A stretch of 64,000 bases of DNA from Persicaria tinctoria. Its lineage: Eukaryota > Streptophyta > Magnoliopsida > Caryophyllales > Polygonaceae. Position 1 is the first letter of the stretch. Each line of letters starts with the position of its first letter. The translations under genes were made by a program, and so were the position numbers. Where the stretch lies: assembly GCA_037127255.1 (NCBI GenBank), contig JBANSL010000005.1, forward strand, positions 79,613,160 through 79,677,159. Reading direction: 5' to 3'. The notes under the pieces were generated by a model that had not been told where the DNA came from, searched no databases, and saw only the letters and a program-made list of their open reading frames with translations. Below, one piece after another: positions 46,380-58,407 of this stretch.

Positions 46380-46560
46380 AAAATTATTATTTTTGATATC
46401 ATCCGAGATGAGATGGGACATGTGATCGATCTTTTCCGTCGAGAGGCTTCACTTGGCTCCATCTTGCGTACTGAAGCATTATCTTTCAGGAAGGAATCAA
46501 ACGAGCCATCTCTTTAGGCGTCGCGAATCTCATCATCAAAGACGATAATCAAATTGTGGT
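46380..46560 (+). pseudogene. RNase H (RVT_3) fragment, interrupted
   Basis: The plus strand reads IIRDEMGHVIDLFRR, LGSILRTEALSFR and, one frame off, GIKRAISLGVANLIIKDDNQ then IVV. This is the Glu-helix and Asp-strand region of the plant LINE RNase H. It stops at the junction with the insertion at 46561. Confidence 0.65.
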
Positions 46561-48134
46561 CTGTTAAAACCTAGATTTCGGATCTAAACCCTAGAACAGG
46601 TATAATGGAGAGCTAAGCACAGATAAACGAAAGCGAGAGAGGACACAAGGATTGATGACGCAGTTCGGTTACCCTACTCTGCGAAGCCTCAAGAGGGAGA
46701 GACTCAAACCAGTGAATCCACTAAGTATGATCGAATACAAGGCATGGATGCAGATGATAGACAAACTGGAAAGTAACCCTAGATCTAGCGGCTCAGGCAA
46801 GCAGGTAATCAAGGATAAACTCGAAGTATAGGAACAGATACTCCATTTCACTCCATCTGAGAAGACGAAGGCGAACTGAAGTTGGTGAAGAGCCGAGGTG
46901 GAGCACCAAGCAGCTTCTTCTTCCTATGATGAGCTCGGAATCCTTGGATCACGTCAGGAGCTTGAGAATCAAGCTCGTTGGAGTGTGGAACAACGAGCGT
47001 CGCCGCGGATCGCCAAGATCGCCTCTAGGGTTTCTCTCTCTCTCTCTCTCTTTTCAGAAGCGGAAGCGTTGGAATGAAGCTCTCAACCCTTTAGGGTTTC
47101 CAGAAGGCGAGGCTATATACCCGAGCCCTAACTAAAGGAAACGCAACTTTTCATCAAGCGAGGTCATGGGCTTAAGATAGTCGTTGGGAGCCTTCAGAAA
47201 CAGGTGGGCCGAGAGAGAGCAGAGAGTTGGGCCAAAGCTACAGAGATGGGCCGACGTCTCTAGCTTCAACTTTTGGACATAGAACCACTTCAGGTTTAGC
47301 TTAGCACCATGGAACCCATTGCCTTGGCCGAGTCTTTTCCACTTGAACCCTGCCTGAGCCACCTTAGATCTGGGTCCTAGTTAGCTAGCCTAGTCATCCA
47401 AGCATCCAAGCATCCAAAGCCCCTAGTACATATGCATCTAGATTACATTAGGCATAACATGGTCAATGCAATTAACAATCAGGGAACCACCTTAGGAGAT
47501 CTTAACAATCACAGGCAGAGGCGGACCTAGGGGGGTCCTAGGGGGTCACGTGACCCCCTCCTCATCCGAAAAATTACCTAGGTGTATTCTCCTCGTCGAT
47601 ATCTTCGTTTTGATATATAATACGCCATAATCCGACATTTGATTAAAAAGTTATGAATGTTTAAAAATTACAGCATTATTAATCACTTTAGTTTTATTTC
47701 AATGTACTATAATACTTTAATATTTTACTTAAATTGACATTCACATATTATAATTCATCTAGAGAGCTTCGAAACCATAGATTATATTACTTATTTTGAG
47801 AATATGGTAAGAAGTTACGCAAGTTTAATTTTTTTTTATATCTAGTTATACATTATTACATGTTAATAATGCAATGTTTATTTATTGCGTTTTATATCTT
47901 TATTTTTCGTTTTTTATCCTTATTTTCATATTATATATTTGTAGTATTTTCGAAACCATAGGTTGACACTAATTTGTACTATCAATCACGTTGTGTTTTG
48001 CGATTTTTTTCTCGATTTTATTATCAACTACTATGGTGACCCCACGCTAAAAACTTTCCGGGTTCGCCCCTAATCACAGCCGAAGTCAAAGATATCAACA
48101 ACTACTTCGAGGCTACTAATGTTCAACACTGTTA
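46561..48134. mobile_element. Insertion bounded by CTGTTA repeats, LTR-like
   Basis: CTGTTA occurs at 46561-46566 and 48129-48134, bordering DNA that starts TGTTAAAACCTAGATTTC and ends GTTCAACA. The TG...CA form, the GATGACGCAGTTCGG phrase (46655) and a TATA-like GCTATATACCC (about 47112) resemble an LTR of a copia or TRIM element. Without the hAT insert it would be about 1 kb. No second LTR or coding region was found, so the class is uncertain. Confidence 0.4.
47515..48071. mobile_element. hAT-type MITE with 8-bp TSD
   Basis: 557 bp flanked by exact AATCACAG (47507-47514 and 48072-48079). Ends GCAGAGGCGGACC and GGGTTCGCCCCT are imperfect inverted repeats, a well-known plant hAT end type. 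The interior is AT-rich. It is nested in the CTGTTA-bounded insertion. Confidence 0.85.
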
Positions 48135-48497
48135 GACATGATTGTTACCTCTATCCCCAGCATTAGAAATTCGACCACTACAATATCCAAACTCATAAAT
48201 TGAAATATATGCATATAAGGTGTAGGAAACAATCATTTTATTGACCATTACATATTATATAACAAAGGGATGAATACAATATCCAAACCCATTAATTGAA
48301 ATCAATTAAGAGTGCATGCAAATAACTTGAAGGAAAATAAGCATATATGATATACCGTAGATTAGACCCGTGTTGTGTACGTTGCTAATTAAAGACCTTA
48401 TTTTAAATGTATTTGGAAATATAAATTAAAATTGCATGGAATATTAATTTGATGAAGAAATCAACATGCAAATTAAGAGACGTGCATATGCATATTC
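48135..48497. other. 3' flank of the glycine-rich protein gene
   Basis: AT-rich. AATACAATATCCAAAC-type phrases recur (48182 and 48276). The stretch next to 48497 probably includes the GRP 3' untranslated region. Confidence 0.4.
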
Positions 48498-49613
48498 TCA
48501 AGGCACTACTCCTCCATGGCCACCGCCTTCTCCGCCTCCATATCCACCAGCATAACCACCGCCAGGTCCATACCCACCTCCACCTCCCGACCCGCCTCCT
48601 CCCCCTCCTCCGTGCGCATACCCTCCTTCTGCCCCGCCTTCTCCTCCCCCGTGGCCGTACCCGCTTCCCGAGCCTCCTGCCCCTCCGTAACCCCCATACC
48701 CGCCACTCGCGGCACCTCCTCCACCGCCACTCCCTCCGCCTCCTCCTCCGGCATACCCGCCTGCACCTCCGTAGGCCCCGCCACTTCCTCCTCCCTCTCC
48801 CCCTCCGTAGCCTCCCGCGTGGCCTCCTCCCTCTCCGTATGCGCCGCCTCCACCACTTCCACCGCCGCCACCACCACTATACCCACCACCACCGTGTCCC
48901 GCACCGCCTCCTTCACCTCCCCCGCTACCGTAAGCGTGATCATATCCTCCCCCAGCCATTGCGCCGCCACCACCACTTCCACCACCTCCGCCGCCTACAT
49001 AAGCACCACCGCCGTGTGCCGCTCCACCTCCTTCGCCACCTCCACCTCCGTAGCCACCGGCATGACCACCATACCCTCCCCCGGCTGCACCGCCACCGCC
49101 ACCGCCACTACCGCCTCCACCTCCGCCAACATAAGCACCCCCCCCATGAGCTACACCGCCTCCTTCACCGCCACCGCTACCATATCCACCGGCATGCCCA
49201 TACCCTCCTTCATAAGCGCCGCCACTGCCGCTCCCACCTCCTCCTCCGCCAGCATAAGCTCCGCCTCCATAGGCTCCGCCACCGCCTTCGCCACCCCCCG
49301 TCCCATATCCACCGGCATGGCCTCCATAGGAGCCGGCTCCGCCACTCCCACCTCCACCGCCGCCACCATAGGCAGCTCCGCCACCGTGAGCTATTCCCCC
49401 GCCTTCACCGCCACCACTCCCATACCCTGCAGCGTGCTCGCCCCCGGCGCCATAAGCGGCCCCGCCACCACCGCCACTACCGCCTCCACCGCCGGCGTAC
49501 TCCTCCGGGCCGTGGACGGGAATGTAGCCGAGGAGCCTCCTATTGGCGGAACAAACTCCTAATCCAATTACTAGGAATAAGAGAGAGCAAGAAAGCTTAA
49601 TGTGGGTAGCCAT
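48498..49613 (-). CDS. Secreted glycine-rich cell-wall protein
   Basis: 371 residues from the ATG at 49613 (MATHIKLSCSLLFLVIGLGV then CSA), chosen because it opens a clean signal peptide; an in-frame ATG ten codons earlier (49643) would put polar residues first. The mature part begins NRRLLGYIPVHGPEEYAGGG and is then almost entirely Gly with Ala, Ser, Tyr, His and Glu. Blocks of the form GGGEGGG-AHGGGAYVGGGG then GGSGGGG recur about eight times with drift. No RNA-binding domain or Cys-rich tail, so it fits structural, class I-type glycine-rich wall proteins. A TATA box lies about 60 bp upstream. Single exon. Confidence 0.9.
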   Translation of the reverse strand: MATHIKLSCSLLFLVIGLGVCSANRRLLGYIPVHGPEEYAGGGGGSGGGGGAAYGAGGEHAAGYGSGGGEGGGIAHGGGAAYGGGGGGGSGGAGSYGGHAGGYGTGGGEGGGGAYGGGAYAGGGGGGSGSGGAYEGGYGHAGGYGSGGGEGGGVAHGGGAYVGGGGGGSGGGGGGAAGGGYGGHAGGYGGGGGEGGGAAHGGGAYVGGGGGGSGGGGAMAGGGYDHAYGSGGGEGGGAGHGGGGYSGGGGGGSGGGGAYGEGGGHAGGYGGGEGGGSGGAYGGAGGYAGGGGGGSGGGGGAASGGYGGYGGAGGSGSGYGHGGGEGGAEGGYAHGGGGGGGSGGGGGYGPGGGYAGGYGGGEGGGHGGVVP

Positions 49614-49673
49614 GGTGGTGGTGGTGCTTTTGAAGACCCACAACCGTGATTTGGAAGGGGAAGGGCTAGACTG

Positions 49674-49683
49674 GTATTTATAG
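49674..49683 (-). promoter_or_regulatory. TATA box of the glycine-rich protein gene
   Basis: On the minus strand CTATAAATACC, about 61-70 bp before the chosen start codon, leaving room for a short leader of 30-40 nt. Confidence 0.65.
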
Positions 49684-49889
49684 GGAGTTCGATTAGAGAG
49701 ATGGTCGAAGGTGGGAAGGGGTGGTGGGGCCCAAAAGCGTGCACTTGTTGCTGCAGTGGTTGATTAAATGATCGATCAAGAAACACATCCATCCAAAGAG
49801 GTCGATGGAAAACAAAAAGATTATAGAATGCCCCCACACCCACATATAGCTTGAGAATTGGTCCATTTTTTTTATTTTTATTTTTATTT

Positions 49890-50160
49890 TTTAGGTAAGA
49901 ATTCGAGTTCAGACATATCTGAAACTCGAGGGCCGGACAAACCGAAACGAAACCAGACAACCCCAAACAACAATACAAAAAGGTGCAAATACAGACAAAC
50001 ACACTCTAAAAGAAACGAAACCAGACAACCCCAAACCGAACTGGATGTAGACGAAGATGACAGACGAAGCCAAGTACCACTCTGAAATAGAACCGTAGAC
50101 CAGCGATATAGCAGGACCCGATCATCCTGTGGTGTTGCTATACCACAAAGCATGCACAAA
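49890..50160 (-). mobile_element. LINE 3' end fragment
   Basis: The minus strand ends GAATTCTTACC then AAAAAATAAAAATAAAAATA, a TA-rich A tail. Its last 100 bp include TTTGTCCGGCCCTCGAGTTT. Similar to the tail at 23465. No intact ORF. It lies in the upstream region of the glycine-rich protein gene. Confidence 0.6.
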
Positions 50161-51124
50161 CTCTGTTATTTTAAAGTTGAATGGGTTTTTACTTGTTACT
50201 GAAATTCGTATAGTGCCGTTGTGAAATCGTAAGTCGAAACTTCGAATGGAAACTTATACTTACGAAAGTAAAATAATTTGTTGTGGAAAGTTGAGATCGT
50301 TGATTAGGCGCTGGTGAATATATTAATGTATTAATATATAGATGGGGTGCAAGATAATCGTTGGAGATAAAGCTATATAATACAACATGTAGTGTGAGAT
50401 GAAAATTACCATATCCATTTCCCTTGAAATTATTTGTAATAATTATACTTTTTTATTGATGAAAACTATACTCTAATACACACCGTAACACTAGTTTCTA
50501 ATTAACCATTGACAACAAAAAGCCAACCTAAACTTCACTTGTATCAAAGCTCCCTATTCAAAGGGAGAGTGCTCATATTACAACTATCTCTAGATTTGTC
50601 AATGTAGTCCGCGCACGCGTTGGATTCTCTGAACCAGTGTCGGAAGATGACACTATCGAACTTAGCCAGCTGGTGAATATTCTCAACCCGTCTTTATATT
50701 TTACTCACCATAACATTCTATTACTATAATTCAGTTCAAGAGCTTGAAAATATTGAGAGATTATGTTACGTGTTGTGAACAAGATAACTATATTGAATTC
50801 AATGTTCATTATATTGTCTTTTTACTATTCTTATTATTAATTTGTTACCTTTTTTCTTTGATTTTTTAGTTTTATTTATTTATTTTTCGTCCTTTGAAGT
50901 AATTTAACATATATAAGATATAATGTCATAATATTCTAAAACAGAAAAGCAAGAATACAGTGTTACAGATTGGTCTTATAATAGAATCTTCATATACTCA
51001 TGTGCTAGACTATTAGTGTCACACTGTCATGTGTACACATGCACACGATTTTCGTCGCCAGTATCAACTAACTTTAGTAAGGATACATTGTTATGCATTC
51101 TAATATATCGATCTTGAGTTCAAA
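50161..51124. other. AT-rich spacer
   Basis: No gene or transposon ends recognised. Confidence 0.5.
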
Positions 51125-51129
51125 TCAAC

Positions 51130-51467
51130 TATTAGCAGATACAAAACAAGATCAATCATAATTTCAAATTGAGGAGGACGACAATTTTCTGTTCACAAAT
51201 AGAACAACACATGACACACAATTTCTTAACAGGCTCACTCCATTTCATTAATCAATTCAACCCTTACATACACCTTACAAATGAGTAACTGTTTGACGGA
51301 ACGAAACTACCACTACTCCACTACTTACAATCATGATTAAAACAAAATAAAACCAAAATCTGTCATAACTGAAATTCAGAAAACTTAACTGTCAAGCTAG
51401 ACTCTAATTACTAGCAACTGACTTAGCTTGAACACAAACTGAGATTGGATCACATCATATTTCAACA
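51130..51467 (-). repeat. 3' LTR of the copia element
   Basis: 338 bp, TATTAGCAGATAC...TTTCAACA on the plus strand. The first dinucleotide is TA where the partner LTR has TG, one of many differences between them. Confidence 0.9.
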
Positions 51468-51544
51468 CACCCCCTTGATTCAATTCCTTTGTAAACATAT
51501 CAGCATTCTGATTATTTGTACCACATAACCTGAGCATAACTCTC

Positions 51545-54400
51545 TCATTCCAATTCTATCTCCATATGAAAGTTCTTTAGCAGATCTTGAGCATATGCTT
51601 CTTGGCACAGAAAAATTCCATCATTTCTTTGCTTAACTTCCAAGCCTAGAAAGTATTGCAATTGATTCAGATCTGTCATTTCCAACTCACTCATCATAGC
51701 AACCTTGAATTGATTTTCTATGATGAGTTGAAATAGATTATGACATCTACATAAAGACAAACAAACAGAAATTCCTCATTGCTCTTCCTTCTGACATACA
51801 AATTAAGCTCGTTTTCACTTCTCTCAAATCCATTCTCTAGAAAGAATGTAACAGTCTTGGTGTACTAAGCTCTTGGAGTTTGCTTTAGCCCATAGAGAGC
51901 TTTCTTCAATCTATACACCTTGTCTTCTTCACCAGTTTTGACAAAGTCTTGGGGCTGCTCAACATACACCTCCTCTTGAAGCTCTCCATTCATAAAGGCA
52001 GACTTCACATCTAATTAAAAGATGGCAACTTCCATTGAGCTGTTAGAGCAAGGATTGCTCTTATTGTTTTCAACCTTGCAACAGATGAGAATGTTTCCTC
52101 AAAATCAATTCCTTCCTGCTGTGCATACCATTTGGCTACTAACCTTGCTTTGTGTTTTTGAATGTTGCCATATGTATTGAACTTTGTTCTATACACCCAC
52201 TTCAAGCTAATCACATTTATGTCATGAGAAAATTCAACTAGCTCCCATGTGTCATTCTTTTTAATTGACCTCATTTCCTTCATAGTAGCTTGCCATTGAT
52301 CTTCTGCCTTAGCCTCATCACAATTTTCTAGTTCAGTAGCCACCAATGCAAATTCACAGCTCTCATAGATCTCTGCTAAGGATCTAAATCTTCTTGGAGC
52401 TGTGTCACTTGAGGAACTTGAAGGAGAGGAGTTGTGATCAGAAACGTAGAGTTTGATTGATTTCTGGCCCACTAGTTTCCTCCATTGCTCCATCAAGAAT
52501 TACATTCTTCAGAGCCTTGACATTCTTCTCCTTTTCTTGCCAATCTCACTCAGCATCTTCATTGAAGATTATATTTCTACTCACAACAATCTTACCACTT
52601 TGAGGATTGTAGAGTCTGTATGCCTTTGACTGAGTTGCATACCTACCAAACACACATTTAACAACTTTTTCATCAAGCATTACTCTCAAATTCACCAAAG
52701 AGTTGATGGATTTCTTCCTCTTTATACTTCTAGAGGAGTTTTTGTTTAGAACTGCCTTTGTTGGAGACATATTCAGAACACGCACTACAATAGCAAGTGC
52801 GTCACTCCAAAATTCATTTGGCATTCCCTTGGCTTTGAGCATACTTCTAGCCATTTCGACTACTGTTTTGTTTTTTCTTTCAACCATTCCATTTTGCTCG
52901 ATCAGGAGTGTAGGGTGTAGTGAGCTCTCTTCTGATGCCATGCTGATCACAAAACGAGATGAACTCATGTGACATAAATTCACCACCTCTGTCTGTCTTT
53001 AGTGCCTTCACCCTTTGGCCTGATTCGTTTTCTGCTAAAGCCTTAAACTCTGCATGTTTAGGTCATACCTCTGATGCCACAATCTAGCCTCATAAATGCC
53101 TTTTACTATCATTGCTTTGCTCACACCCAAAGCTAGATTAAGGGGGAACATCCTGTTCTTGGTCATAGGCTCACTCACTAGGATATGACCAGTCTTATTC
53201 TCTTTGATTACACAAGCATCATCATCAAACAACAAGGATCGGAGCAACCTGACTACTGCAACTGACCCACACTTAGCAAGCTGTGAGCTAAACCCGACAC
53301 AAATTGAACACCATGCAAGGTTTTCACACCTCCTTGCACACTTTTGATTGCTATTGTGCCTTTCCCTTCTATTTGCTGCACTTTGTTATCTCTTAGTCTG
53401 ACATTACTCTTTGTAGACTCAACTAACTCCTTAAATAATCCTTTTGAGCTTGACATGTGATTGGAACATCCACTGCCGAGATACCACATTTCCTTCACAT
53501 CATCTCTGATAGATGTGAGTGTCATGAACAACTTTCCCTCTTGCTTATTTTTCTGTAAGAAGTTTACTGATTTCTTTTCACTCTCTTGCTTGTCCCAGCA
53601 CTGAGCCACTTTGTGCCCATACTTCTTACAATGATAACATTGTATGTTGCTTCTGTAGGACTTAGAGCCATTGTCCTGGCCTCTACTAGAGCCTCTCCAA
53701 TCTTGATCTCTCTTTGATTCACCTGTTTGGCCTCTACCTGAACCATTGCCTTGACCTTTTCATTGGCCTCTTCCTCTAAAACCTCCTCTTCATCTTCCTT
53801 TATATCCCGAGTGCTCATACTTCTCTTTTGAAGATTCTTCCTTCACTTGAAAGACCTTCTCATCTTTCTGATCAGTTGATCTGCTCATCTTTATGATCAG
53901 TTGATCTGCTCAACCTCTCCTCATGAGCTTGAAGAGTACTTGTTAACTCTTCAAACCTATATGTTGACAGATCCTTTGACCCCTCAATGGAAGCCCCAAC
54001 ATGATCAAATATTTTACTCAAACTCCTTAAGACCTTGCTAACTACTATCTCACTACTCAAGGTTTCACCATAAGACTTCATATGATTTATAATAGCAGAA
54101 ACCCTTGACAGATACACTTACACACTTTTCTTTTCTTGCACAACTAAGGTCTCAAACTCTCGACATAGAGACGGTAACTTAAATGTAATTACCTTCTTAT
54201 CACCCATGTATTCTTCTCTGAGTATCTCCCATGCTTCATAAGAGGTAGTTGATGCTGCAATTCCAGAGAAAATCTCATCATCTAAGGCATACTGGATCAT
54301 AAACAATGCCTCTGAATCTTTCTTCTTCTTCTCTCTCAATTGCTTATCAGGCTCATTAGGCTCAGGATCTTCAAACCCTTATTTCACCAAGCTCCACAAC
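51545..54400 (-). pseudogene. Broken copia gag-pol
   Basis: From 54339 down: UBN2-type gag pieces (ALDDEIFSGIAASTTSYEAW; VLRSLSKIFDHVGASIEGSK; RFEELTSTLQAHEERLS), a zinc knuckle CYHCKKYGHKVAQC at about 53650-53610, then protease, where WYLGSGCSNHM has Gly in place of the active-site Asp. Integrase tail QNGMVERKNKTVVEMARSML at about 52900, RT N-terminal part KKNDTWELVEF...VISLKWVYRTKFN and HKARLVAKWYAQQEGIDFEE, and RT C-terminal part LQYFLGLEV...AYAQDLLKNF (51690-51560). Stops and frameshifts separate the pieces; the YVDD region and RNase H are missing. Confidence 0.9.
53865..53913. repeat. Short local duplication in copia gag
   Basis: GATCAGTTGATCTGCTCA occurs twice, about 26 bp apart, shortly upstream of the zinc-knuckle region on the element's strand. 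Confidence 0.8.
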
Positions 54401-54620
54401 TCTTGAGACTTGAACATGGTTGGCATCTTAAAGCTCCAGAAGTGATAGTTTACTCCCTTGAAGATTGGAAATTGAGGATCGCTCACACTATTTGATCCAT
54501 TGTTCTGCATCTTGATCGGTTCTCTCACTCTATGCTTCCCTTTTGTATTTGACCTCACAATTTCACTCGATCCTTGGATGAAAACCCGGATGCAAACACA
54601 TGTTTTCTATGATACCACAC

Positions 54621-54967
54621 TGTTAGCAGATACAGAACAAGATCAATCACAATTTTGAATAGAGGAGGATGACAATTTTCTGTTCACAGCAGACATAACA
54701 ACATAGGGAACACAATTTCTTAAAAGCCTCACTCCATTTCATTGATCGATTCAACCCATACATACACCTTACAAATGAGTAACTATTTGACAGAAGGAAA
54801 CTACCACTACTTCCACTACTCCACTACTTACAGCCATGATTAAAACAAAATAAAACCAACATATCAGTCATAACTAAAATTCAAAAAACTTGACTGTCAA
54901 GCTAGACTCAAACTACCAACCAACTTAGCTTGAACAAATTGAGATTGAATCACATCACATTTCAACA
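54621..54967 (-). repeat. 5' LTR of the copia element
   Basis: 347 bp, TGTTAGCAGATAC...TTTCAACA on the plus strand. Differs from its partner by many substitutions and small gaps, including an extra TTCCACTAC, so the insertion is old. Confidence 0.9.
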
Positions 54968-54972
54968 TCAAC

Positions 54973-56159
54973 TAGCCACACTTTAAAAAGCTCATTCTCC
55001 AGCAATTCATATATAGTTCCCTTGTGAATTCCAAAGAGGTCTAAAAACTTCTGTGAACTTGGAAATATTTTGTAATCCGGCCCTAATTCTTATTTTGTCC
55101 TGATTAAAAAAATATTTCATATATAGTGAGTAGTTCAGTTGTGTGTCTGTGCGGCTGTGCTGTATCCCACATTAAGTTATCAGTATTTGGCTCTTATCTA
55201 TATCAAAAGTTTTATTTGTTTAATTTTTTTTTCTCAATTATTTGATAAATTAATGTACAACCAGCCATTTACTTTACTTAACACAGTCGATCATAAGCCA
55301 TATTATCTCTTAACCTTTGTGTTAAATCTCAATGTGCACATATATAAACTTTGATTAGAATCCATTCACAGGAAAACGTGAGACATTATATTGATTTTAC
55401 CATTTCACATAACACTTAACTACTCCTAATATGACTAAAACAACCACTACACTTTGTTAGATGAGTAGGGTAAGAAATAGCAAAAGGTAAAAACCCATAG
55501 CATGCCAAATTGATATAAAAGAGAAATTTGTTTTCAAGCCAAAATATAAATGAACTTTAGAGAGATCCAAAAAACCCACTCAAAAGAGAGGCAACAAAGT
55601 CAGAATTGGCAACATTTGCTGGTGTGCAAGACACCCATGTGAAGACCAAGCTAAGTGCTCATATCATCATCAAACCTAAACCCAAATAACAGAAAGTGCT
55701 TTCCAACCAAGCACTACAAATTGCGCTCTTGCATACATACTCTATACTCTATACTCTGTAATCTATATATATATAGTATGTACATTGATGTAGCAATTGC
55801 CCATGACACTAGCCTCAATGTGGTCATATACATATATTTATTAGCCCTCTAGATAGGGACTATATTGCTACATGCATTATTAATTAGTTTGTTTTCATTC
55901 AATTACATATATTCTTCAATGTGTTGGCAACTTCTACTCATTATGATGATCGATCTTCTATCCGAACGTACAAACGCATCGCCATTGAGTAATATCCACA
56001 TGCGAAAAATAATGCTTATGTATAGTACAAATCAGCTAGGAGATTATAGATCAAATTAAGAACTGATTTTTTTGGCACCCTAGCTAGATCGATGAATATG
56101 AGAATATATATATGGTTTCGGCATGATCTAATTTGATGACATTCACGCAGTGGAATTAA
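54973..56159. other. AT-rich gene-poor spacer
   Basis: Short frames without recognisable products. A (TA)n-like stretch at 55765 and a CATATATTC cluster around 55900. Confidence 0.45.
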
Positions 56160-56440
56160 GTTCTTTTTGGACAATGAATGTGTCATTGAAGCCTTGAAGG
56201 ACTTACGAAACTTTCAAGCCAGAAATCATTGGGTGGAGTTACTGGAGTACTACTATAAGTGTACGTCCATCATCTGGCATGGTATAGTGAGGAAAATTTA
56301 TTATTTACAAAATCTGGACAGACTTCATATGCTCACAAAGCAACTTGTTAATCTCATTCACATATCTCAACACGTCCCGCGAGTGCAACTACGTACAGTT
56401 TTTGCCTCTAGCTAGTACGTTGACTCTTGGACAACAGGTG
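56160..56440 (+). pseudogene. Possible RNase H fragment
   Basis: The plus strand reads FFLDNECVIEALKDLRNF, then, frame-shifted, ISQHVPRECNYVQFLPLAS. This resembles the L-D-N...VI.AL strand and the closing HV.RE.N helix of the plant LINE RNase H, but the middle is unclear. Confidence 0.35.
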
Positions 56441-58013
56441 TAGCATCTCAATATCCTTTTACATAGTCTAGGGATCGAGAGTGAGATTATTTGACTTTAC
56501 TACTCTGATATCTTACTAAAGCCTGTTGGGACTCGGGATTGGGGAGTCGTGCGCATATGCTCTAACTAGAAGTCTAGTACACATGTTGAGTGAGGTTTCC
56601 TTTAATTTTAAAACTAATTATTGACAATATATATTAGGAGTAACTATATAAAAGGTTTGTTTATACAATACTTTCGACGTGAATCACTTGTCATATATAC
56701 ATTCATATATTAATGCAAATAAAAATAAATCAAAATTGAACATTAATTAAATAAAAACTCGGTCTAATCTATTTGATTTTTTTAGACTTTTTCATTTAGT
56801 TATTCCTTAAATTAAGTATTTAAGGTTTTAATTTTTCATCTAGATTATACTAAAACTATTTTAGTTTTATTTTTCTATACACTATTTTTTTCTTGTCGGA
56901 AATTGAAATTATGGTAGAGCATGCATCTTACTATTATACGAAGCACTTATTTATCCATAAATGAAAATTTTATAGCATTAGATGTTTTAAAATATATTAT
57001 TGTTTGTATATAATAAATTATTTTTATATATAGGGTCTATTTTTGGTAATTTACAATTTAAAAATATTTGGCAAAGCTTATGAATATAATTTAATTTGTT
57101 GTTTTCATTGTATATTGTATTTACTCTTTATTTTCATTTTAGTCTCTTTAATTTCTTATAAAGATAATTAATTTTATTTTTAAAATTTTCAATATTCTCA
57201 TTGATTTCACCTCATTTATGGCAAAAAAAGCTTATAATTATTGCCCTGGTCATTTGTAATAGCTCAATCTTGTTGATTATCCTTGTGAGATGGATCCAAT
57301 TGAAGAGCTAAAGAAAATTCTATAAGCTGAGGAATGTATTTGCTGATGACACTTGCAAGTTACATAGTCGATCTTCCAACAGATAACCCTTCTCTTAACA
57401 CCACATGATCGATCGACGATAGATTGGCGAGCAAACTTCAACAAATTGAATGGTCTCACTTCGCACCAAGCCAAGTACTGCATTGATGAACATGGCTCTG
57501 GGGAATTCTTAGATGTTTTACTAGCAATTTGAAAGAGGTTTCGTTTCGTGATAGGTATATCGGACGAAGGAAAAATATATATGCTACAGGTACCTGCAGA
57601 ATATTTTTTTTTTAGATCTACCAAGATTTGTTTGCTACTTTCCCAATAGATGATTTTGTGCTCAATTTTGAATTGAACCAGGTTGCAAGATTGTATTGTA
57701 AAACTTATTGAAATGTTATACATTACTAGAGTGATAGAAGTTGTGTTGTACTAATTGAAATGTTATACATTGCTTGCTACTTTCCTCTTTGGGGCATAAC
57801 CATTGGTGTACGACGACGTCTATGGCCTAGCCTGTGCACAATGGCTTTAATAAGGGGAGTCTATTCCTTAGTAGTACGTGTTGGGATATAGTGGATATGA
57901 ATATCACTTGGAAATGCAAGAATTCTTCACCAATTGCAATCTCTTGATAAAAGACTAATCATACTCCCGTTTCTTTGATACCCTAGGCTGACAATCCAAC
58001 TCTGGCTTGTGGT
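56441..58013. other. Gene-poor spacer
   Basis: AT-rich to 57240. A 148-codon minus-strand frame (57277-57723) follows; I see no family resemblance and cannot say whether it is expressed. GAAATGTTATACATT occurs at 57710 and 57758. Confidence 0.35.
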
Positions 58014-58407
58014 TGTAGTGTTCTAAAAACCGCGCCTGAGCGCGCGCTAGGTAGGAGGGCGACACCTAGGAACTTTTAAGCCTAGGTGGGTCTTTAGGCA
58101 TAAATCCGCATAGGCCCATTAAGTCAGATGATTATTTAGTTTTAGCGTCTAGGCAGGTGATTAGTCGATTTAGGTTTTTTTTTCTGCCCTAAGTCGAGAT
58201 GTATTTGTTTTTTAGTCAAACCTATGGTTTTAGATTTTAGGAGGCTTAGAGTCATCGGTCGAACGCGTACTTTACATTATATGAATTATTGACATGTGTT
58301 ATACGTTAAAATATAAGGAAATAGTCAAATTTGTTTTAAGTAGGCGCTGCCTAGGCACCCGCGTGTCTAACCGCTTACACACTAGCTAGGCAACCACTAA
58401 GAACATT
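58014..58407. mobile_element. MITE with degenerate TIRs
   Basis: AGTGTTCTAAAAACCGCGCC at the left is the approximate inverse of GGCAACCACTAAGAACATT at the right. The interior is rich in CCTAGG/GGCGC phrases, typical of a common plant hAT-type MITE. No clear target duplication. Confidence 0.5.

Larger units (their letters stand above)
51130..54967 (-). mobile_element. Ty1/copia retrotransposon, nearly complete, defective
   Basis: 3838 bp flanked by the 5-bp duplication TCAAC (51125-51129 and 54968-54972). Two LTRs (51130-51467 and 54621-54967) are similar but diverged. On the minus strand a primer site TGGTATCATAG (54617-54607), matching the 3' end of initiator tRNA-Met apart from a base, lies 3 nt from the LTR, and a polypurine tract AAGGGGGTG (51477-51469 region) borders the other LTR. 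Gag, zinc knuckle, protease, integrase and RT pieces are in copia order. It is shorter than usual because RT is incomplete and RNase H is missing. Confidence 0.93.

Noticed and set aside
48449..49600. 383- and 348-codon plus-strand frames over the glycine-rich gene
   Set aside because: They lack a signal peptide or known domain and follow from the GGN repeat of the opposite strand, which has a clean signal peptide and TATA box.
57277..57723. 148-codon minus-strand frame as a gene
   Set aside because: I could not match it to any family and see no splice or promoter context; left as unassigned spacer.
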